IMG/VR virus record: IMGVR_UViG_3300046170_000248
Span: 1 to 37,959 of that record
Direction: 5' to 3' (one strand)
DNA length: 37,959 nucleotides
Source: a virus
In this document: positions 31,731 to 37,959 of the stretch, one piece after another
Numbering within the stretch: position 1 is the first letter of the stretch
How the letters are laid out: each line of letters begins with the position of its first letter
The notes under the pieces: model-generated
What the model was told of the DNA's origin: nothing
Seen by the model: the letters and a program-made list of their open reading frames with translations, nothing else
The model's database searches: none
Made by a program: the position numbers and the translations under genes

Positions 31731-33838
31731 TCATGCCTTGTGTTACTGTGCCACCCATCTGGGCGGGTTGCGCTCCAACCTTGCCGATCTCAGCGTTCTG
31801 TAGTTGCTGTAGTTGGAAGGTCAGTTGTTTCTCATACTCGGCAAGTAGGAATTGGAATTGTGGCTTAGACTGTAACTCCATAGCACCAGTCTGTGACTGC
31901 TTGTAGTCTTGGACAATCTGAAGTCTAGCTTGACCTGCATTCTGTGGTGCGCCAACTGGAATGCCGGCAGCCATCTTAGCAATGTCGTTGGTAGTCTCAT
32001 TGACAATCTTAGCAGAACCCTGCTCGGTTGGCATAAGAACTAGGTCGGCTAGTGTAGGATCAAGGGCAGATAGTGCCATATCCGTAATAGCCTCAGAGTT
32101 TACACGACCACCTTGGTCGTTTTGTAAGACTTGGTATAGACCTGCCAACATCTTCTCAACCTTCTCTGGATCATCGTAGGTGGAGTTGAAGCTCACGGTA
32201 ATGTCCATCTCGCCCTCGTCCTCCTTCTTGGTGAACTGGACTGGCTCTGGATTACCTGTGACACGTAGGAATAGTTCCTCTGGGCCATCTAGTTTCCATG
32301 TCTCGTAGGTCATCTTCAGCACGTTCTGGACGTGCGATAGGTATTGACCAATGTTGTGCTGTTGTAGCTGGACACTTAGAGGGTCGTTAGGGTCTTGCCC
32401 TGCAATCTGATTAGCCTCATCTACTAGTAACTTCTCTAGGTTGAGGTTAGGTGCAAAGCTAGATGGTCGATCAATATACTCTGGCTTACGTCCTGTAGGC
32501 CCACTAATCACAGCACCAGGCCCCATACCAGAAGCATCTACACCTGCTGGTGCCCAGATAGTTGGGCTGATGCTCCAACCAGACTCGTCCATGTAACTGT
32601 CACGTAGGGTCTTTTGGTTCTTCTGTGGCGCACGTAGTAGCTCTGGAAGTGTGATACCATCGTATAGTGTCTTACCTAGTGAGGTCTTGGTAATGACGAC
32701 AGGGTAGTTCTTACGACCACTCAGTAGCACACGCTTGGCTACATTGGGTGTTCCGTCCTGTTCCGTCATTTCTGGACACCACACAGTTAGGTAAATGCCT
32801 TCTGCGTTGTCAGAGTCGTCTATGAGACGTTCAAATGTTAGGGCAACCTCGATTGTATCCCTAGCTCGCTCGTTGGTAATACGAGCAATACGACCAATGC
32901 GGCGGTAGCTCTGAACGCTGTTGGGGTTGTAGAACTTGCTTTGGTCAATACCACGGTGGTTTTCGATGACGTAGTTAGCCCACTCTTCGTCCCAGCCTTC
33001 AGAGCTAACACGATTCAATATCTCTTGTGCCGACATAAGCATCCGAATGTGGATACGTGGTGCGTCTTGGTAGTTTACCGTATAAGCAGGCAAGGATAAC
33101 GTCCGCATCTGGCATAAGCGTCCGAACGTCTGCTTCAGAGTTTTCCTTTACCGTGACAGGTATCTCTGCTACACCAGACTTACGCAGTTGTCGTAGAGCC
33201 TTCTTGACTCGTGCTTCGTTAAGTTCCCAACCTTCTACGCTGTTGAAAAGCTCCATGGCTTCATCAACTCGGTCTTCGTCCATCCAAATCTCTGCTAGCT
33301 CTGGTAGAGTCTCAGCAATCTGGTCAATGTCAAATAGCTTGAGGTAGCTTTGCTTCTTAGCCCTCCAGCCGCAGTATGTGACCATCAGCCCCGTCTCGTC
33401 ACCATAGTAACCAGATAGCTCCATCTCTTGTTGGAAGTTGGGGATACCATTGTCTCGTAGCCAACGTAGGAACACAGATACCTCTGTTGAACGATCTACG
33501 TCAGAGGACTCACGTGGGTATGCCCGGATGGTGGACTTACGTAGGGCGTTGGTGCGTAGAGCGTCGTTATTACGAATCTTCTGCTTTACCAAGAACACCT
33601 CAGTGTCACTTGCCCCTTCATGTGGGAATGCGCCCTCACCTTTCTTTAGGTCAGAGGACTTGCCTTCCCACGCGCAGTTAATGACGTCTCGGTTCTTTTC
33701 GCATCGGTCTACGTATGCACGTAAATCATCGACGTCGTCATTATACGTCTGCTTGAAATTGTCAAAATCGAAGTCCTCCGAGAAATAGATTTCGGGTTCA
33801 TCCGAACGGTCGGAGTATGATTGTGCCATTGTCGTCAT
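31723..33838 (-). CDS. Portal protein (frameshifted)
   Basis: Two frames (33838-33005 and 33108-31723) rejoin near residue 245 (PDADVILACL to AYTVNYQDAPRIHIR) to give about 705 residues, in the size range of P22-like portals. Features: KIRNNDALRTNALRKSTIRA early, MELSGYYGDETGLMVTY, DAPRIHIRMLMSAQEIL, then a Gln-rich C-terminus (LEKQLTFQLQQLQ-like). Portals form the DNA-packaging ring. Order terL, two small genes, portal, scaffold, capsid agrees. A second ATG (residue 4) at 33829 is an alternative start if transcription begins at the promoter motif. Confidence 0.7.
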
Positions 33839-33860
33839 TGTATCATATTACCTTGCGCTC
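33837..33860 (-). promoter_or_regulatory. Late-promoter-like motif before portal
   Basis: Leftward reading: GAGCGCAAGGTA, ATATGA, TACAAT. It shares 19 of 24 bases, ungapped, with the motif at 31485-31462. The -10-like TACAAT overlaps the first portal ATG, so a start near 33830 would give an mRNA beginning at the second ATG. Confidence 0.5.
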
Positions 33861-34054
33861 AAGCTTTTTCTCATTTTAGATAAAATGGGATAGATGTGAT
33901 TGTCGTTCACACCTAGAGCATCGCACAACTGATTTGATGTCATTGGTTCTACTGATCCTGATAGTTCTTTCTTTACGCATTCGATCTTAGACCAATATGC
34001 AGAATGCCTAGATACAAACCCAGAATTCACGTCTTCCTGTCGTGTATCGACCAT
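33848..34054 (-). CDS. Small HTH-like protein
   Basis: Encodes 68 residues. The C-terminal half (MTSNQLCDALGVNDNHIYPI) is a winged-helix or helix-turn-helix segment, ending LSKMRKSLSAR. It lies between terL and portal and may regulate late genes, perhaps through the promoter motif that overlaps its end. Confidence 0.55.
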   Translation of the reverse strand: MVDTRQEDVNSGFVSRHSAYWSKIECVKKELSGSVEPMTSNQLCDALGVNDNHIYPILSKMRKSLSAR

Positions 34055-34056
34055 AT

Positions 34057-34431
34057 CTACTTAACCCACTTGTAAAAGAACTCTCCGTCCTCTGAACCAC
34101 GCTCTGCCTTGTGGATGGTGCGAGGATTGTCTAGAACGGGCTTGCGATTCTTAGGCACCCCTACCCTCACCTTAACCTTTCTCTCCAAATCCTTGGCAAA
34201 TATGAAGCGTGGATTAGCTGTCTTAAGTGGTAGCACTTGCACCTTCACAATGTCCACCGTAGCCGTCTCAATAGCCTCCATCTCTTTCTCAAAGAAAGCT
34301 AGTATCTTCTTAACCCCAGAGGGTAGGATGTCTTTGCCATCCATGTCGGACTCATCACACACTTCCTTACGCACACGCCCAATGTGCATTGCGGTCTTAC
34401 CTAGTTGTTCTGCTAGTTCTTTTGGTTTCAT
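34057..34431 (-). CDS. Hypothetical DNA-binding-like protein
   Basis: Encodes 124 residues. The N-terminus KPKELAEQLGKTAMHIGRVR looks like a helix-turn-helix. The rest is basic (PKNRKPVLDNPRTIHKAERG). It starts directly after terL and ends two bases before the next HTH gene. Function unknown. Confidence 0.55.
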   Translation of the reverse strand: MKPKELAEQLGKTAMHIGRVRKEVCDESDMDGKDILPSGVKKILAFFEKEMEAIETATVDIVKVQVLPLKTANPRFIFAKDLERKVKVRVGVPKNRKPVLDNPRTIHKAERGSEDGEFFYKWVK

Positions 34432-34434
34432 AAT

Positions 34435-36080
34435 TTAGTATCCTCCTGTAGTTCGTCTGATAACTCCTATAGATTGAGAGTCGTAGTGTTCTGGGCCTTC
34501 TCCGTGGTTCGCCATACGCAGGTAACGGAGGGCATCGATAAAGTCCTTGAGTGGTTCGTCCTTCTTGCCTTGCGCTCCGTAGTTCAAGATGGAGTATATG
34601 AGGTTGCCACAGGACTCGTGTATCTGTATGATTGGTCTGTTGGCTGCGTCTATCTCGGCATTTGGGTTATACTTGAACCACTCGTCTAGTGCGGCTAGCC
34701 CCATGTTCTCGTTCCTACCATCTGACGGCACAAAGTGCATATCGTGGTCTGCAAACTGGTCAAATAGGTCAATGTTGTCGTCATTCTCACTAGCAAAGAA
34801 GCGGGAGTCTCCTATGCGCTCAAAGACACCAACATCCAATTCTTCCTCTATCTCGTCAAATAACTCCACATACCGCCTTACGTCATGCCCAATCTTCTTA
34901 GAAGCAGGGCCAAACTTCCACTTGGGATCACCAAACTCTGCCCAACGTCCATGTGTCTGCTCATCAGGCCACTCTCGTAGCACAGTCACATAGCCATGTT
35001 GGTCTACTGCTGCCCATATGGACACATAGTTCCTTGCACCAGCGGGGTCAACCACCTGGTATATGGTGTGTGTCTCTGGGCTTAGGTCGGGTAGCTCTGA
35101 GCAAACGTGTACATTTGTGCTAAATAGCGGGAACAACGTGGTCATTGACTTGACCGGGATGCCGTAGGCACGGGTAAGTATCTGCTCCCTAGGGCTATGT
35201 TGTAGCTCTTTCCTAATGCGCTCATAGCCACCGAAGGGGTTTAAGGCACTATGGAAGTAGACAATACCAGCGTCCTTCTTGTGATTGACTTGGACGAATG
35301 GAACGTCCTCGTTGTTTAGTAGCTCTGCCTTTCTCGTCTGCAATGTCTCCGCATCCTTTAGATATGAGGCTACGAAGGGTGTATGACCATCAATAGGGGG
35401 TGAAGCTAATGAGCAACTTAGAGTTACGTGTAGCCAAACGGAAGCGCATGGTCTCAACCAAGTCCCCGTCCTCTAGGTATTCATCGAGCCACAGACCAAG
35501 GTTGTGCCACTTTGGTGTCTTACTCCCTAGTTCTAGACCCTCAAACTTACCACGGTTGGCTATGAACTGAGAGTAGGTGTGGAAGTAAACAGGTTGAGCC
35601 ATTCGGTAGAATGAAGGATGCACCAGTAAACCCGTTCTTGTGTGTGAAGTTCAAATACTCCATCTCCGACTTCGACTTCTTCTTGAACTCTGGAGGTAGG
35701 TAGCGGAATACAGCTCGCTGTTGTATACGCACAGACGCATCAGCATCTTGAGCAAAGCACACAATCTCTGAGTTAGGGTTAGGACAACGCTGCCTTTGAC
35801 CACAGCCCTAGAGCTAAACTCTGTCTTTGAACTACGATTGCCACCATAGATCATAGTAGTGGAGTAGTTACCTAGGCTACTGCTCTGCGTGTTCCCATGG
35901 CTCTAGGGTAAACCCAGAGTTCAAGGGGTCTTCCTCTGATGCCTCAATACGCTTGTGATACTGCTTGTGCCATTGCTTTAGTAGCTCCTTGTCTGCTTGA
36001 GACCCATTCGCAAGTAAGAGTATCTCTTCGTCTGTAGGACGTTCGACGATGGGGTGGGTTTGCCATTCTAACTCAGCCAT
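34435..36080 (-). CDS. terL: Terminase large subunit (four frameshifts)
   Basis: Five pieces join to about 548 residues. N-terminus: MAELEWQTHPIVERPTDEE, WHKQYHKRIEASEEDPLNSG. Then the ATPase: Walker A GGNRSSKTEF (about residue 80) and a Walker-B-like LGLWLDEYLEDGD (about 200), followed by RFRLATRNSKLLISFTP. Nuclease: VVDPAGARNYVSIWAAVD (first Asp, about 343) and later acidic segments (NIDLFDQFADHD). It cuts concatemers and pumps DNA into heads. Shifts lie at about 35880, 35755, 35600 and 35430, the densest error cluster here. The pieces in isolation would each look like unrelated short genes. Confidence 0.85.
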
Positions 36081-36193
36081 TACTTCAATATCCTTTGCTT
36101 AACGTGTTGTCTTTCTTTGCGGTGCTGGGAACGCTTACGCCACTTCAAATGCTTCCACCACTCCACTTTCTTTACCAACCAACTACGACTCAC
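36080..36193 (-). CDS. Tiny basic Trp-rich protein between terS and terL
   Basis: Encodes 37 residues from a GTG at 36193: MSRSWLVKKVEWWKHLKWRK then SQHRKERQHVKQRILK. It overlaps the end of terS and its stop overlaps the terL start (TAATG), filling an otherwise empty 100-base gap. It has a strongly basic, amphipathic character. Could be real or a fragment of a frameshifted neighbour. Confidence 0.45.
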   Translation of the reverse strand: MSRSWLVKKVEWWKHLKWRKRSQHRKERQHVKQRILK

Positions 36194-36771
36194 CGGAAAC
36201 TACCTCCGCATCAATGGCCGTAGCCCTCATTTGTTTCAACCGTTCTCTAGCTGCTGAAGCTGTGTCTTCTATGTCAGCGTCAGTAATAACCTTCTCTTCC
36301 CTGGTGATCTGAGAAGCCTCACCACGTGCCGTCATGCTTTGCCTATGACTTACCTCAAGTATCTTGTTCTTCGCTTGTAGAGCCTTAGAGAGGGCTTCAA
36401 CGGCCTTCCAGTCTTCCTCTGCCTCTGCCCTAGCAATACGTTCCATCGTGTCACTTAGACCCTCTGAGGTGTCCATATAGATGCCACCACTAATCTTACC
36501 ACCCTCTTCCTTCCAGTCACCAATGTGGTCGCACCAGTCTGACTTCAACCTATACACCGTGCTAGTAGCACAACCAGTAAGTTCTAGTATCTTCTTACCA
36601 CTTGTCCCAACCGCCTAGGAGCATTAAGACCTCTTGAGCCTTAGCAGGGTTACAGACGGTCAAAGGGGGTCTACCACTACCACTAGGCTCCCAAGCCTTT
36701 ACAAAGGCATTGACGGACTCAGAGATGGAGTTTGATAGGTTAGCTAAAGTTTGTTGGTTTTCTTCACTCAT
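36183..36771 (-). CDS. terS: Terminase small subunit (frameshifted)
   Basis: The start at 36771 gives MSEENQQTLANLSNSISESV, then AKAQEVLMLLGG. A one-base shift near 36610 continues GTSGKKILELTGCATSTVYR, a clear helix-turn-helix, followed by helices (MERIARAEAEEDWKAVEALS) and an Asp/Glu-rich end. About 195 residues. It would recognise phage DNA for packaging. A GTG at 36557 would give only the C-terminal piece and is rejected. It overlaps the gene before it. Confidence 0.7.
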
Positions 36772-36955
36772 CGTGTGTTGTTATGTCTTTCGCCCACTCC
36801 CTCATACGTTCAGTGAACAAATCCTTGTTGTTAATCTTTCCAAATTTAGCTGGTAATGCCTCATTTGCATAGTGGGTCATATACCACTGCATAAAGGAAG
36901 CATAGAACCTACGGGTGGTAGCCTCGGCAGGTTGCTCTGTCTTCTTAGCCTTCAT
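36764..36955 (-). CDS. Hypothetical protein upstream of terS
   Basis: Encodes 63 residues: MKAKKTEQPAEATTRRFYAS then WYMTHYANEALPAKFGKINN. Basic N-terminus, acidic end. It overlaps both neighbours (ATGA), so it is part of the packaging operon. Nothing is recognised. Confidence 0.55.
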   Translation of the reverse strand: MKAKKTEQPAEATTRRFYASFMQWYMTHYANEALPAKFGKINNKDLFTERMREWAKDITTHDE

Positions 36956-37113
36956 TTACCAGTTCCTTCCCCATACACTATACGAGTTTTAACAAAACCC
37001 TTCTTACCCTCCGTCCCCTTGGTCTTACCAGACCATTTAATCTGAGACCAGTTCTTACCCAACCTCTCGTCGTCCCGATTCAGTTGCCTTGGTTGTGAGC
37101 CTTTAGTTGACAT
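36952..37113 (-). CDS. First gene of the leftward operon, hypothetical
   Basis: From ATG 37113: MSTKGSQPRQLNRDDERLGK, then WSQIKWSGKTKGTEGKKGF, 53 residues, basic. Longer readings start at 37224 but contain the repeat array and promoter in frame, so the short start is preferred. With the promoter at 37149-37121 the mRNA would begin almost at this ATG. Confidence 0.5.
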   Translation of the reverse strand: MSTKGSQPRQLNRDDERLGKNWSQIKWSGKTKGTEGKKGFVKTRIVYGEGTGK

Positions 37114-37120
37114 AATCCAA

Positions 37121-37149
37121 TCCATATCACACTTTCCCCACTTTGTCAA
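37121..37149 (-). promoter_or_regulatory. Promoter of the leftward packaging operon
   Basis: Leftward TTGACA (37149-37144, perfect), 17 bases, TATGGA (37126-37121). Initiation near 37114 is at or next to the ATG at 37113. An array of TGTGACAC-like sites lies directly upstream, as expected for a regulated promoter. Confidence 0.55.
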
Positions 37150-37158
37150 CCCCGTAAC

Positions 37159-37221
37159 TGTGACACAACGTGACACCCTGTCACACCAACTGTGACACCA
37201 TGTCCCATATCCTGTCACACC
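37159..37221. repeat. Array of TGTGACAC-like sites
   Basis: Five copies in both orientations: TGTGACAC (37159-37166), GTGACACC (37170-37177), CTGTCACACC (37178-37187, inverted), TGTGACACC (37191-37199), CTGTCACACC (37212-37221, inverted). They lie upstream of the -35 of the packaging promoter. This is typical of a multi-site operator or iteron cluster. Confidence 0.7.
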
Positions 37222-37224
37222 CAA

Positions 37225-37655
37225 TATACCCCAAATCCCCTAAACCCTTAATTACCATACCATAACAACGAGACGGTCAAATTGGCACGATTCCTGCTAG
37301 ACTATATACGTAGACACAGAACAACCATCGGAGCAAGCGTATAAGCCCAAGTCCTATAGTCCCCCACTTTGAGTTGTAAAAATACGGGTAGGCATAGAGG
37401 AGTCCTAACGGACGTAAACGAACAGTGTTCTGACGAACGGTGTCCCTAATGCTTAGAGGTTGGATAGCCCTGATGACGCCATGCAAGCTAGCCATAAAAT
37501 ATTATCAACGATATAGTGTATATTGACTTAACTACCTCGCACTCCCCTTTCGTAACTCGTTGATATCAGCCCATGGGGCGAAGCTGTGTCTACGCATAAG
37601 CTCCTAACGTATTAAGGGACTCACAGGAATATATTTTTTTAGAGGGCGTGGGATG
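37225..37655. other. Gene-poor regulatory region before the right terminal repeat
   Basis: About 430 bases with no convincing gene. A 72-codon leftward frame (37495-37277) has a hydrophobic end but no supporting context. The region holds a sigma-54-like site at 37281-37298, a small GTCC-TAAC-GGAC hairpin, a near-palindrome GAACAGTGTTC, an inverted repeat ATCAACGA (37503-37510) with TCGTTGAT (37557-37564), and the palindrome at the repeat boundary. Confidence 0.5.
37281..37298 (+). promoter_or_regulatory. Sigma-54-like promoter match
   Basis: ATTGGCACGATTCCTGCT has TGGCACG, four bases, then CTGC; the GG and GC doublets are correctly spaced. It is one base off the best -24/-12 consensus (TTGC). 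It faces the right terminal repeat. No enhancer-binding protein gene is seen in the window. Could be chance. Confidence 0.35.
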
Positions 37656-37664
37656 TATATACAT
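37653..37664. repeat. 12-bp palindrome at the repeat boundary
   Basis: ATGTATATACAT is a perfect palindrome. The terminal repeat, as defined by the first base of the window, begins at its fourth base (37656). It could mark the processing site of concatemers or simply where the read was cut. Confidence 0.45.
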
Positions 37665-37959
37665 ATCTGAGTAGCAGTCGTTTGCTGACCGCCCCCACCC
37701 CGTGCTGAAAAAATGCGCACTAGTACTCAAGTGTTCACTAGTTCAATTAATGCTAGGCAAGTTTAATATTAGAATTACTAATGAAAGAATTACTAATGAA
37801 AGTTGCAATTAGAATAAGATTTACTAATGAAAGAATAACTAATGATAAATTAATATAACATTAGATAAACTAATGAAAGGTTTTTTGAATAAATGCGGAT
37901 TCGCCCGTCAGTTTGCGGCGCAGATTTGCGCGTGGGCCTCTTTTATTTCTTGATGGGGG
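37656..37959. repeat. Right copy of direct terminal repeat
   Basis: Same orientation as 1-304 with a few indels. It includes the phased ACTAATGAAAG array (37777-37879) and the hairpin (37903-37950). The disagreement between copies gives a direct view of residual sequence error. Confidence 0.9.

Noticed and set aside
37159-37221. CRISPR array
   Set aside because: Units are only 8-10 bp, in mixed orientation, with no spacer-sized gaps.
37277-37495. 72-codon leftward frame with a hydrophobic end
   Set aside because: No overlap with neighbours, no known motif, overlaps repeats and the sigma-54-like site; kept only as part of the regulatory region.
1-37959. Prophage or integrated element
   Set aside because: No integrase, repressor, attachment site or bacterial flank is visible; both ends are the same phage repeat.

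Overview
The window is an essentially complete genome of a tailed bacteriophage of about 37.7 kb. The first ~304 bases recur at the right end, so the molecule either has direct terminal repeats or is one circular genome read slightly past its start. Gene content is typical of a lytic marine-type phage. There is packaging (terS, terL), a portal, a scaffold, a capsid, tail and fibre proteins and large internal-virion-like proteins. The replication set is a DnaB-type helicase, a 5'-3' exonuclease, an HNH-like nuclease and an SSB-like protein. No integrase, repressor, DNA polymerase, RNA polymerase, tRNA or tape-measure gene was found. A short-tailed (podovirus-like) particle is the best guess. 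The host is unknown. Most genes lack a Shine-Dalgarno site, and an A/C-rich leader or a TAATG stop-start overlap takes its place. That resembles Bacteroidota and some other marine Gram-negative lineages, but it proves nothing.

Layout. From 0.6 to 14.25 kb all genes lie on the + strand. First come small early proteins (0.6-2.6 kb). A lysis-like group follows (2.6-3.8 kb), including a SleB/CwlJ-type hydrolase with a signal peptide, and then small HTH proteins (3.8-4.7 kb). A gene-free structured block at 4.72-5.29 kb holds a candidate small RNA and a longer folded segment. After it come a GIY-YIG (T5orf172-like) protein, the exonuclease, a PAPS-reductase-like protein, the helicase, an HNH-like protein, the SSB-like protein, a nucleotide diphosphohydrolase-like protein and a metallophosphoesterase. 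A strong hairpin at 14.3 kb ends this strand and faces the opposing operon. From 37.1 down to 14.4 kb all genes lie on the - strand, in the order terS, terL, two small genes, portal, scaffold, capsid, adaptor, fibre, a cassette of tiny basic proteins and holin-like proteins, a second fibre, tail proteins and internal virion proteins. The two operons diverge from the region around the terminal repeat.

Sequence quality. At least twenty genes are broken by single-base shifts and rejoin cleanly in a neighbouring frame; the large terminase needs four joins. The two copies of the terminal repeat also differ by small indels. The simplest reading is residual long-read sequencing error, not decay or programmed frameshifting. 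I give such genes as one feature spanning all pieces.

Regulation. Consensus-like promoters are visible before the small RNA, before the SSB-like gene, before the packaging operon (with an array of TGTGACAC-like sites), and antisense inside the tail region. A 24-bp motif with a shared 12-bp core sits just before both the portal and the scaffold genes and is probably a late promoter. An intrinsic terminator follows the capsid gene. The most novel material is non-coding: the small RNA, the folded 350-nt block, two covarying hairpin elements in the early region, and the phased repeats in the terminal repeat.
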